This document shows positions 52,692 through 61,300 of a stretch of 63,434 nt of DNA, one piece after another. The DNA comes from an uncultured Eggerthellaceae bacterium. Its GTDB lineage: Bacteria; Actinomycetota; Coriobacteriia; Coriobacteriales; Eggerthellaceae. Positions within the stretch are counted from its first letter, which is position 1, and every line of letters starts with the position of its first letter. The stretch is taken from the NCBI GenBank assembly GCA_910584145.1, contig CAJTXX010000007.1:1-63434 (forward strand). The letters are read 5' to 3'. The notes under the pieces are model-generated. The model was not told the DNA's origin and ran no database searches. It saw only the letters and a program-made list of their open reading frames with translations. A program made the translations under genes and the position numbers.

Positions 52692-53324
52692 ATGGATATG
52701 GTCTGCAGCGAGGGCGTTTCCCTGGCACGCGATAGGATGCTCACCTATCAGCTCCTCTCGTCGCTCCTCTTCTCGGAGCCTACGGTGGAGATGCTGGCCG
52801 CTTTGCGCTCTTCTCCCTCTCGTGAAGGGAAGCTCGGGGAATACCTCTCCGAGCTTCCCGAAGATGATGCAGCGCTCGAGCCGGCGCGTGTGGACGTTGC
52901 GGCGGATTTCGCGGCGCTGTTCCTCGGGATGTCGGCGAATCCGGTGGCGCCATACGAGTCGGTGTACACCAGCCCTGAGCGGCTGCTAATGCAGGATGCG
53001 CGCGACGAGGTGCTGGCGAGCTACCGCCAGAACGGCTTCCGGCAGGCCGAGGGGCTGCACCTTCCCGAAGATCATGCAGCCACCGAGCTGGAATTCATGG
53101 CGAAGCTGTGCGAGCGCGAGATGATGGGGCTTCAAGAGGGCGACGCGATGGCGGTGGGCGAGGCCCGCGCTGCGCAGGCGGCGTTCTTGAAGGATCATCT
53201 GATGGTGTGGATGCCGCGGTTCTGCGACGACGTGCAAGCGCGCGCGGCGACCGGGCTGTACGCCGGCGTGGCGGAGATGCTCGCGCAGGTGCTCGCGGCC
53301 GAGGCCGAGGAGCTGGAGGCGTAG
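52692..53324 (+). CDS. TorD/DmsD-family maturation chaperone
   Basis: A 210-aa all-helical chaperone that binds the Tat signal and folds the molybdo-enzyme before export. Visible: RDRMLTYQLLSSLLFSEPT, ADFAALFLGMSANPVAPYES, VYTSPERLLMQDARDEV and TELEFMAKLCEREM, the TorD core. GGAGAGG precedes the ATG by ten bases. Fourth gene of the operon, matching the exported subunit at 48667. A loop near residues 40-58 is encoded by an 11-bp perfect inverted repeat (52827-52859). Confidence 0.9.
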   Translation: MDMVCSEGVSLARDRMLTYQLLSSLLFSEPTVEMLAALRSSPSREGKLGEYLSELPEDDAALEPARVDVAADFAALFLGMSANPVAPYESVYTSPERLLMQDARDEVLASYRQNGFRQAEGLHLPEDHAATELEFMAKLCEREMMGLQEGDAMAVGEARAAQAAFLKDHLMVWMPRFCDDVQARAATGLYAGVAEMLAQVLAAEAEELEA

Positions 53325-53412
53325 CCGTGGAGGGCGCCGCGACCGCGATGCCGGTGGTGCCGCTGGGCTATGGGCAGGCAGCGCGGCATCTGGTAACCAG
53401 CCGGGGAAATGG

Positions 53413-53424
53413 GTATCATGATAC
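53413..53424 (+). promoter_or_regulatory. 12-bp palindrome before gntR, candidate autoregulatory operator
   Basis: GTATCATGATAC, perfect, 38 bases before the GTG start at 53462. It contains a TATCAT -10-like hexamer. YtrA-type GntR proteins commonly repress their own operons from such a site. Confidence 0.5.
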
Positions 53425-53461
53425 GACCGCTCTTTTGGACGAGACGAAGGACGCAGCCTCC

Positions 53462-53860
53462 GTGAGCTCAGACAGCCCGACTGACAGCATCTACATCGAT
53501 GCAGATAGCGGCATTCCGCTGTGGTTGCAGCTGCGCAATCGGCTCGTCTATCTGATCGCTTCCGGCAAGTATCAGCCGGGAGACAAGCTTCCCACCGTGC
53601 GCGAACTGGCCGTTGAACTGGGCGTGAACTACAACACCGTCGGCAAGGTGTACCAGGACATCGAGCGCGACGGATACATCGTGTCGAAGCGCGGCAAGGG
53701 CGCGTTCGTGGCCGAGCGGCAGGCCGAGCAGGCCGATGCCGACTTGAACGAGGTCGAGACACTGGCAGACGAATTCATCCGCCAATGCGTGGAGCTGGGC
53801 GTTCCGGTGGAGGAGATCGGTCCGCTGGTGACGCGGCGCATCGGCGTGCAAGCCAGCTGA
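53462..53860 (+). CDS. GntR-family transcriptional regulator, YtrA type
   Basis: A 132-aa short GntR regulator: winged-helix domain PLWLQLRNRLVYLIASGKYQ, PGDKLPTVRELAVELGVNYN, TVGKVYQDIERDGYIVSKRG, then a short helical dimerisation tail (EVETLADEFIRQCVELGVPV). The small C-terminal domain is the YtrA mark. Start unresolved: GTG at 53462 gives the usual length and leaves a palindromic operator upstream; an in-frame ATG at 53348 would add 38 residues of poor composition. It precedes slipin by 28 bases, so that gene is the likely target. Confidence 0.87.
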   Translation: MSSDSPTDSIYIDADSGIPLWLQLRNRLVYLIASGKYQPGDKLPTVRELAVELGVNYNTVGKVYQDIERDGYIVSKRGKGAFVAERQAEQADADLNEVETLADEFIRQCVELGVPVEEIGPLVTRRIGVQAS

Positions 53861-53888
53861 GGGCAGCAAGAGAGGGAGGATAGCGGGG

Positions 53889-54812
53889 ATGGGCGTGTTC
53901 AAGCGCGAGGGCGCTGCAGCCGTGGAGAAGCCGGCGGCATCGTCGCATTCCGTGGCGAGCACCGAGATCGAGCCGAACGACGCGTCGCGCGGCGGCGTGT
54001 ACCTGTTCGCCATCTGCATGTTCTGCGTGGGTTTCGCGGTGGTGTTCTTCGCCACGCTGCCTGCGTTGTCGCCCCTGACCATCGCGCTGGCAGTGCTCGG
54101 CGGTTTCATGCTGGCGTGCGCCTTGCGCGTGGTGCCGCAATGGGAGCGCGCCGTGGTGCTGCGCCTGGGCAAGTTCCATCATATCGCCGGGCCGGGCGTG
54201 TACCTGTGCATCCCGTTCATCGACCATGCCACCGTGCACGTCGACCTGCGCATCCGCACCGCGTCGTTCTCGGCCGAGGCAGCGCTGACCGCCGATCTGG
54301 TGCCGGTCGATGTGGATGCCATCCTGTTCTGGATGGTGTGGGACCCGAAGAAGGCATGCTTCGAGGTAGAGAATTACCCGAAGGCCGTGCTGCGCTCAGC
54401 GCAGACCGCCATGCGCGATGTGATCGGGCAGCTGAACCTGGCCGACGTATCCACGCGCCGCAAGCAGATCGACCACGAGCTGGAAGAAGCGCTGGGCGAG
54501 AAATGCGAGCAGTGGGGCATCACGGTCATGTCGGTGGAGATCCGCGACATCATGATCCCGCCCGAGCTGCAGAATGCGCTGTCGAAGGAGGCGCAAGCCG
54601 AGCGCGAGCGGAACGCGCGCCTGCTGCTGGCCGAGGTGGAGAAGGACATCTCCGAGATGTTCGTGGAGGCGGCCGATGTGTACGAGCGCAACCCCAAGGC
54701 CATGAAGCTGCGCGCGATGAACTTGGCGTACGAGGGCGCGAAGGACTCGCGCGGCTTCGTGCTGGCGCCGAGCGCGCTGGCCGACAGCTTCGATCTGTCG
54801 CGCGGATTGTAG
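53889..54812 (+). CDS. slipin/stomatin (SPFH) membrane protein
   Basis: A 307-aa SPFH protein: two adjacent membrane segments (about 37-80), then RVVPQWERAVVLRLGKFHHI, PGVYLCIPFIDHATVHVDLR, VDVDAILFWMVWDPKKACFE, and a helical tail LSKEAQAERERNARLLLAEV. These scaffold proteins organise membrane microdomains and often pair with NfeD; no nfeD is seen here. GGAGGATAGCGGGG precedes the ATG. With gntR it probably forms an envelope-stress type operon, as with YtrA-controlled genes (inference). Confidence 0.88.
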   Translation: MGVFKREGAAAVEKPAASSHSVASTEIEPNDASRGGVYLFAICMFCVGFAVVFFATLPALSPLTIALAVLGGFMLACALRVVPQWERAVVLRLGKFHHIAGPGVYLCIPFIDHATVHVDLRIRTASFSAEAALTADLVPVDVDAILFWMVWDPKKACFEVENYPKAVLRSAQTAMRDVIGQLNLADVSTRRKQIDHELEEALGEKCEQWGITVMSVEIRDIMIPPELQNALSKEAQAERERNARLLLAEVEKDISEMFVEAADVYERNPKAMKLRAMNLAYEGAKDSRGFVLAPSALADSFDLSRGL

Positions 54813-55039
54813 CGGAGGGGCAGCCCGCGTTGCGGAAAAGCCGCGTTCTTGGGAATCTTTTACCCTCATGCGAACGAAAAGGGCCTGCATCGCCGTTTTC
54901 GCCGTTCGACCAGAATGCCTGCAAGCGCTGGAGCGGGGCTTTCCTATGCTGCCCCTCGCCGCGCGAGGGGCATTTCTTTCGCATGAGGGTAAAAAATTCC
55001 CAAAAAGAGGCTCATTCCGCAACTCGGGCTGCCCCTCCG
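54813..55039. repeat. 227-bp palindromic (MITE-like) element
   Basis: Outer arms CGGAGGGGCAGCCCG / CGGGCTGCCCCTCCG (54813-54827, 55025-55039) are perfect; then TTGCGGAA / TTCCGCAA (54830-54837, 55015-55022); then a 31-bp pair with two mismatches (about 54849-54879 and 54973-55007, TTACCCTCATGCGAA core). A separate 10-bp hairpin TGCCCCTCGC / GCGAGGGGCA sits at 54950-54972. No transposase gene. It occupies most of the gap between slipin and aspS. Confidence 0.8.
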
Positions 55040-55351
55040 CGATAATCCACATCTGCGCTACCGTAGTAAAAAATGCGCGATATGCGACAAAAATGAGCGT
55101 TCAAATATGGAGAACGCGGGGCGAACGGATGAGCGGGCGCCCGGAATCGGTCGTTGCGCCTGTCTTTTGCCTTGAAAACGTCACACATCGTGCGTTTCTT
55201 GCTATAAGAGATGCGAATACGGAACTGCGAGCAGAGCATTCTCTTGATCGCTTCGAACGCTGGTCGTAGTTTGCCGGAGCAGGGGGTTGGTGGGCGGATA
55301 TTGGCGTACAATGATGCAGTTTGCATTCGAACGGATACAGGGGAGATGGCG
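55040..55351 (+). promoter_or_regulatory. aspS upstream region
   Basis: About 310 bases with no gene I can support. TACAAT at 55307-55312 is a candidate -10 for aspS with a poorly spaced TTGGTG (55287-55292). No T-box sequence is seen. Confidence 0.35.
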
Positions 55352-57130
<1,779 letters not shown>

Positions 57131-57172
57131 GCGCGCTGGCCGGCTGGCCGGCACGCAGAGCTGAATGCTCCG

Positions 57173-57224
57173 AAGGCCGCTTGGCACCTGCGCTGCATCG
57201 AGCGCGGGGCCAGGCGGCCTTTTT
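57173..57224 (+). terminator. aspS terminator
   Basis: Stem AAGGCCGCTTGGC / GCCAGGCGGCCTT (57173-57185, 57209-57221) with one mismatch and a T5 tract (57220-57224), 43 bases after the aspS stop. Confidence 0.88.
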
Positions 57225-57252
57225 GTTCGTGGGTGCTGGCGCGCGGTGCGCG

Positions 57253-57630
57253 TTAGCGGTCGCGCTCGGGAGCGAGCAGCGAGTTCAGCAGCGCCGACAC
57301 GATGCTGATGACGATGGACGCCAAGAACGCCCAACCGAAGCCGTCGATGTAGAAGCCCGCTTGGAAGATGCCGTTAGCGAGCCATGCGGCTATGTAGAGC
57401 AGCAGCGTGTTCACCACGAGATAGAACAGCCCCAGCGTGAGCACGCTGACCGGTAGGCTGAGCAGCTGCAGGATCGGCTTGATGCTGATGTCGATGAGCG
57501 ACAGGAACAGCGCGAATATGGCGATGGCGACCCACGCGCTGTCGCCGCCGATGATGACGATGCCCGGCACCAGCCACACCGCGACGCCCACCGCGATGGC
57601 CGTGACCAACCAACGGATGATGAAATTCAT
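57253..57630 (-). CDS. small four-TM protein of the 'phage holin family' (PF04020)
   Basis: A 125-aa protein with four membrane helices: FIIRWLVTAIAVGVAVWLVP, VAIAIFALFLSLIDISIKPI, VLTLGLFYLVVNTLLLYIAA and GWAFLASIVISIVSALLNSL. The IDISIKPILQLLSLPVSVLT block is diagnostic for the Mycobacterium-4-TMS-holin family. Despite the name these are chromosomal housekeeping proteins of unknown role; there are no phage genes nearby. AAGGAGG lies six bases before the ATG. Convergent with aspS. Confidence 0.85.
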   Translation of the reverse strand: MNFIIRWLVTAIAVGVAVWLVPGIVIIGGDSAWVAIAIFALFLSLIDISIKPILQLLSLPVSVLTLGLFYLVVNTLLLYIAAWLANGIFQAGFYIDGFGWAFLASIVISIVSALLNSLLAPERDR

Positions 57631-57797
57631 AGCAGCCTCCTTGCCTAGAACAGACGAATGCGGAAGTCGGGGTTTTCCATCCAGCTTCCGCATTCGATTT
57701 CTCACGCTTCGATAGTAGCGCGCTACCGGCGTCAGGGCGTGTGCAGCGGCGAATCGCTGCTGCGCTGCTGCCCCTTCGTTGCTGCTCCGTTGGATAA

Positions 57798-57836
57798 GGC
57801 GGCTTCCCCGCGCGGCATCTCGCCGGGGAAGCCGCC
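57798..57836 (-). terminator. trpB2 terminator
   Basis: Perfect 12-bp stem GGCGGCTTCCCC / GGGGAAGCCGCC with a 15-base loop, 9 bases after the trpB2 stop on the minus strand. The following T-tract is short (TTAT). Confidence 0.7.
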
Positions 57837-57845
57837 GCGCGGGCG

Positions 57846-59234
57846 TTACTGGATGCCCTCGATATGCGGGATGGTGGCGAAGCCGGCTTCGAGCTCTTCG
57901 TCGGTGGGGGCGTGGTCGCGCATCTTGCCCTGGTTGTAGGCCTCGTAGGCGTACATGTCGAAGTACCCGGTGCCCGTCAGGCCGAACAGGATGGTCTTCT
58001 CCTCGCCGGTCTCGGCGCAGCGCTTCGCCTCCTCGATGGCCTGGAAGATGGCGTGCGCGCTCTCGGGTGCCGGCAGGATCGTCTCCAACCGCGCGAACTG
58101 CTCGGCTGCGGCGAACACGTCGGTCTGCTTCACGGCGACGGCATCGAGGTAGCCGTCGTGCGCGAGCTTGCTGACGACGGGCGCCATGCCGTGATAGCGC
58201 AGGCCGCCGGCGTGGTCGGGGCTGGGCAGGAAGCCGTTGCCCAGCGTGTACATCTTCACCATCGGGCAGGTTTGGCCGGTATCGGCGAAATCGTAGGCGT
58301 AGCGGCCGCGCGTCAGGCTCGGGCAGCTCGCCGGCTCAACGGCGATGAAGCGCGTGTCGGGGCGCGTGCCGTTGAGCTTGTCGCGCATGAACGGCGCTAT
58401 CAACCCGCCTAGGTTGCTGCCGCCGCCTGCGCATCCGATGACGATATCGGGGTATTCGCCCAGCTCCTCCATAGCCGTGTAGCTCTCCAGCCCGATGATC
58501 GACTGGTGCAGCACCACCTGGTTCAGCACGCTGCCCAGCTGGTAGCGACCCTTGTTCCCGGGCACGTTCAGCGCACGCTCCACCGCCTCGGATATGGCGG
58601 TGCCCAGGCTGCCGGTGGAATCGGGGTGGTCGGCGAGCATCTTCCGGCCGATCTCGGTGGTGGTGGACGGCGACGGCGTCACCGTGGCATCGAACGTCTG
58701 CATGATGGAACGCCGGAACGGCTTCTGCTCGTAGCTGCACTTCACCATGAACACATCGAGCGGCACGCCGAAGTGCGCCGCCGCCTCCGACAGCGCCGTG
58801 CCCCACTGGCCGGCGCCCGTCTCGGTGGTGATGCGGTCCAGGTCTTGCGCCTTCGCGTAGTAGGCCTGCGCCAGCGCCGAGTTCAGCTTGTGGCTGCCGC
58901 TGGTGTTGTTGCCTTCGAACTTGTAGTAGATCTTCGCCGGCGTGCCCAGCTCCTGCTCTAGGTTGTAGGCGCGGCACAGGGGGCTCGGGCGGTACACCTT
59001 GTACATGGCGAGCACCGGCTCGGGTATGTCGATGTAGGCCGTGGTGTCGTCGAGCTCTTGGGCCACCAGCTCGTCGCAGAACACGGGCGCGATGTCGGCG
59101 GCTTCGGCTATCTTGCCATTCGGCAGGCGCATGGGCTCGGGCGGCTCGGGCATGTCGGCGCGCAGGTTGTACCATTGCGTGGGGATCTGGTCCTCGCGCA
59201 GGTACAGGCGGTATGGTGCGTTCTTCGTTGCCAT
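57846..59234 (-). CDS. trpB: tryptophan synthase beta chain, TrpB2 type
   Basis: PLP-dependent synthesis of tryptophan from indole and serine. The 462-aa chain belongs to the TrpB2 class (longer N-terminus, no strict need for TrpA): RLYLREDQIPTQWYN, RPSPLCRAYNLEQEL, PLP Lys116 in GNNTSGSHKLNSAL, ETGAGQWGTALSEA, VIGCAGGGSNLGGL and LTGTGYFDMYAY. AAAGGAG precedes the ATG. No trpA or other trp gene is adjacent. The 290-base leader has a promoter, a Trp-rich leader peptide and a terminator (59286-59488), so expression should follow tryptophan supply. Confidence 0.94.
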   Translation of the reverse strand: MATKNAPYRLYLREDQIPTQWYNLRADMPEPPEPMRLPNGKIAEAADIAPVFCDELVAQELDDTTAYIDIPEPVLAMYKVYRPSPLCRAYNLEQELGTPAKIYYKFEGNNTSGSHKLNSALAQAYYAKAQDLDRITTETGAGQWGTALSEAAAHFGVPLDVFMVKCSYEQKPFRRSIMQTFDATVTPSPSTTTEIGRKMLADHPDSTGSLGTAISEAVERALNVPGNKGRYQLGSVLNQVVLHQSIIGLESYTAMEELGEYPDIVIGCAGGGSNLGGLIAPFMRDKLNGTRPDTRFIAVEPASCPSLTRGRYAYDFADTGQTCPMVKMYTLGNGFLPSPDHAGGLRYHGMAPVVSKLAHDGYLDAVAVKQTDVFAAAEQFARLETILPAPESAHAIFQAIEEAKRCAETGEEKTILFGLTGTGYFDMYAYEAYNQGKMRDHAPTDEELEAGFATIPHIEGIQ

Positions 59235-59285
59235 CTTCGGCTCCTTTCATCGGCCTTATCGGCGCTCGACATGCATGCATAAGAA

Positions 59286-59312
59286 AAGCCCCCGGCGGAT
59301 CACCGGGGGCTT
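59286..59312 (-). terminator. trp attenuator terminator with competing antiterminator
   Basis: Perfect 10-bp stem AAGCCCCCGG / CCGGGGGCTT with a 7-base loop and TTCTT following on the minus strand. The segment CGGATCATCG (59337-59346, minus strand) can pair with CGGTGATCCG in the terminator (10 bp, one G-U) and so block it. ATGCAT on both sides extends the stem. Confidence 0.88.
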
Positions 59313-59347
59313 CCATGCATAGGTTGGGGTAAGCTTCGATGATCCGT

Positions 59348-59428
59348 CTATATTCGGCTGTACCACCACCATGCACCAACGCACGCGAAGCGCGCGTTCA
59401 CGATGTCCTGTGTGCATGTGCTGGTCAA
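59348..59428 (-). CDS. trpL: trp leader peptide with three consecutive Trp codons
   Basis: A 26-residue open frame starting TTG at 59428, six bases after AAGGAG, and ending GAWWWYSRI before TAG at 59348-59350. A GTG at 59401 (17 residues, weaker AGGA site) is an alternative start in the same frame. The TGG-TGG-TGG run sits just upstream of the antiterminator segment, so a ribosome stalled for lack of charged tRNA-Trp would free it for pairing. This is the arrangement of a classical transcription attenuator, here serving a lone trpB2. Too short for standard gene calling, and overlapped by a longer, biased open frame in another phase. Confidence 0.85.
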   Translation of the reverse strand: MTSTCTQDIVNARFACVGAWWWYSRI

Positions 59429-59460
59429 GCCTGCTCCTTAACGGGTCGAAACTGTGCCCT

Positions 59461-59488
59461 AGTATACACAAGCCGAAGCGTCGCGCAA
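59461..59488 (-). promoter_or_regulatory. trpB2 promoter
   Basis: Minus strand TTGCGC (59483-59488), 16-base spacer, TATACT (59461-59466), about 33 bases before the leader peptide start. Confidence 0.65.
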
Positions 59489-59522
59489 GGGCCGATCTGC
59501 CGGCCGGCTGCTCGCGCGCTTG

Positions 59523-60932
59523 CTACAGGTCGAGCTCGCTGAGCCGTCCGAACGCCAGCGCGTATATCTTCCAGGCAGTCTTCAGCTGCTCGATGCTCTC
59601 GCCTTCGTCGGGGCCGTGCATGCTGCCCACCCACTCCGGGTTCGCTATCCACGGCATCTCGACGCCGAAGCTGGCGCCGCGGGTGAACTCGCGCGCGTAG
59701 GTGCCGCCGCCGATGGTGAACGGCTTGCGCTCCTCGCCGGTGACCTGGTTGAACGCGCTGCTGAGCGCCTGTATCTCGGGGCTGTTCGGGTCGGTCAGGA
59801 AAGGCGGCAGCAAAAGCGTGTTCTCCACCGTGGCGCCCACCGGCCCGAATACCTGTCGCAGCTGCGCCAGGATCGTGTCGCCGTCGGTAGAGGTGGGGAA
59901 GCGGCTGTCGAGCGTCTGCACCAGGCGATGGTCTTTCAGCTCGATGGTGCCGCCGATCACCGTGAGCGGGCCGAAGTCCTCGTCGCTTGCGGCTATGCCC
60001 ACGCCGCTGCCGTCGGTGTGGTCGAGCAGCTTCTTGTCGGCTTCGAGGAACGCGCGCTCCTCGGCGCTGACCAGGTCGTTCGCCAGCAGGTAGTCGACGA
60101 TCATGGCGATGGCGTTCTTGCCGCCTTCCGGCAGGCTGGCGTGCGCGCTCTTGCCCTTCGCCTCGATGCGGATGGTGCCGTCGCCTGCGGGCGTTATGGT
60201 TATGCCGTCGGCCGCGGGCAGCCCGTCAGCGCTCGCGCGCACGACCGCCTGCGCCTCGCCTGGCACGGCGTTCGTGGCCGCGCCACCGGTGAACTCCACG
60301 ATCAGCCCATCGCTGATGGGCGCGCTGGTGACGGTGCCGTTGAACCCGCCCTTTTCGCCGTAGCACACGGAGAATTCCGCATCGGGCGTGAAGAGGAACG
60401 CGGGGTCGGCATATGCCTTGCGGTAGTGCTCAACATCGAGCAGGTCGGTCTCCTCGTTCGCGCCGAAGATGAAGCGGAACGTGTAGGGTAGCTGCACGCC
60501 CTGGTCTTTCCAGAACTTGAGCGCGTAGAGGCACACCATGAGCGGGCCTTTGTCGTCGAGCGTGCCGCGGCCGATCAGGTAGCCATCTTTGACGGTCACC
60601 TCGTAGGGCGGGAAGGTCCACCCCGGCCCGGCGGGCACCACGTCCACGTGCCCGATGATGCCCAGTTGCGTGCTGCTCGCGCCCGGCAGCTCGGCGAACC
60701 CGGCGTATCCGTCGACGTCGGTGGTGGCGAAGCCCATGCGCTCGGCGATGGCCAGCGCCTCGGTCAGCGCCGCGCGCGGCCCGGGGCCGAACGGCGCGCC
60801 CGGCTGCGCCTTGTCGAGCTCCTCGAAGCTGGGTATCTCAACCAGGTGGGATATATCCGCTAGGCAGGCATCCCAGTTCTGCTCGATGTATGCGTCTATC
60901 TTCGCGTTGAAATCGTCGCTTATCACCTTCAT
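59523..60932 (-). CDS. M20-family dipeptidase (PepV/Sapep-like)
   Basis: A 469-aa zinc metallopeptidase cleaving dipeptides. Metal ligands and neighbours are in GIIGHVDVVPAG, GRGTLDDKGP (bridging Asp), FGANEETD (catalytic Glu pair), FTPDAEF and the distal His in GSMHGPDEGE. The lid domain includes EAKGKSAHASLPEGGKNAI. Length and motifs match PepV rather than DapE or ArgE. No signal peptide, so cytosolic. GGGGAG is four bases before the ATG. Upstream of the trpB2 leader on the same strand; the latter has its own promoter. Confidence 0.92.
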   Translation of the reverse strand: MKVISDDFNAKIDAYIEQNWDACLADISHLVEIPSFEELDKAQPGAPFGPGPRAALTEALAIAERMGFATTDVDGYAGFAELPGASSTQLGIIGHVDVVPAGPGWTFPPYEVTVKDGYLIGRGTLDDKGPLMVCLYALKFWKDQGVQLPYTFRFIFGANEETDLLDVEHYRKAYADPAFLFTPDAEFSVCYGEKGGFNGTVTSAPISDGLIVEFTGGAATNAVPGEAQAVVRASADGLPAADGITITPAGDGTIRIEAKGKSAHASLPEGGKNAIAMIVDYLLANDLVSAEERAFLEADKKLLDHTDGSGVGIAASDEDFGPLTVIGGTIELKDHRLVQTLDSRFPTSTDGDTILAQLRQVFGPVGATVENTLLLPPFLTDPNSPEIQALSSAFNQVTGEERKPFTIGGGTYAREFTRGASFGVEMPWIANPEWVGSMHGPDEGESIEQLKTAWKIYALAFGRLSELDL

Positions 60933-61047
60933 GGTCTCCCCTTCGGTCGGTATGCCGCATCGTCCTATGATACGGCGCGCGCGGCTTGGCAGGTGTGCGA
61001 GAGCGAAGGTGTTTCCAGCCTGTGAGCAACGGCAGCGCGTTTTGGTC

Positions 61048-61053
61048 TATACT
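61048..61053 (+). promoter_or_regulatory. -10 element of the SRP RNA gene
   Basis: TATACT 15 bases before the base-paired 5' end of the SRP RNA. No good -35 is visible. Confidence 0.45.
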
Positions 61054-61068
61054 TATCCCCGCACACGG

Positions 61069-61173
61069 AGCACCTCCGAAGGACAGGGCGGCGCCACGTT
61101 CCGAACCTGGTCAGGTCCGGGAGGAAGCAGCCATAAGGGACCGCTGACGAGCGTCCTGTCTTCCGGAGGTGCT
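61069..61173 (+). ncRNA. ffs: signal recognition particle RNA, small bacterial type (4.5S-like)
   Basis: Single long hairpin: AGCACCTCCG at the 5' end pairs with CGGAGGTGCT at the 3' end, followed inward by AAGGACAGG / CCTGTCTT. The apical part has the conserved SRP domain IV: CTGGTCAGGTCCGGGAGGAA and GCAGCCATAAGGGA. About 105 nt, no Alu domain. Partner of Ffh in co-translational membrane targeting. Confidence 0.95.
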
Positions 61174-61180
61174 TCTGAAT

Positions 61181-61269
61181 GTGACAGGGGAACGGGGATG
61201 ATGTCACATCCCGCGCCGCGGATGGCTGCTGCCGATGCGCCGCGAGGAATGCGCCATCATCCCCGTTCC
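61181..61269. repeat. nested inverted repeats between ffs and dedA
   Basis: Perfect 15-bp pair GGAACGGGGATGATG / CATCATCCCCGTTCC (61189-61203, 61255-61269), with alternative pairings GTGACA / TGTCAC (61181-61186, 61202-61207) and GGGATG / CATCCC (61195-61200, 61207-61212). It could end ffs transcription or be another palindromic element. Confidence 0.7.
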
Positions 61270-61300
61270 TGCTATCTCCCATCGCGTCTGAGGAGCGGAA

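Noticed and set aside
54868..55269. Open frames inside the palindromic element before aspS
   Set aside because: Similar peptides arise on both strands because of the inverted repeat; no start signals or family features.
57253..57630. Prophage remnant suggested by the 'holin family' name
   Set aside because: The PF04020 family is chromosomal and widespread; no phage genes, integrase or attachment sites are nearby.
59256..59471. A longer minus-strand open frame through the trpB2 leader, and a T-box-like GGTGGTACAGCCG
   Set aside because: The frame has no protein-like composition, while the overlapping WWW frame, terminator and antiterminator explain the region. A T-box for Trp should show a UGGC-type specifier for the tRNA end and a stem I; the UGGU here is simply part of the TGG repeat.
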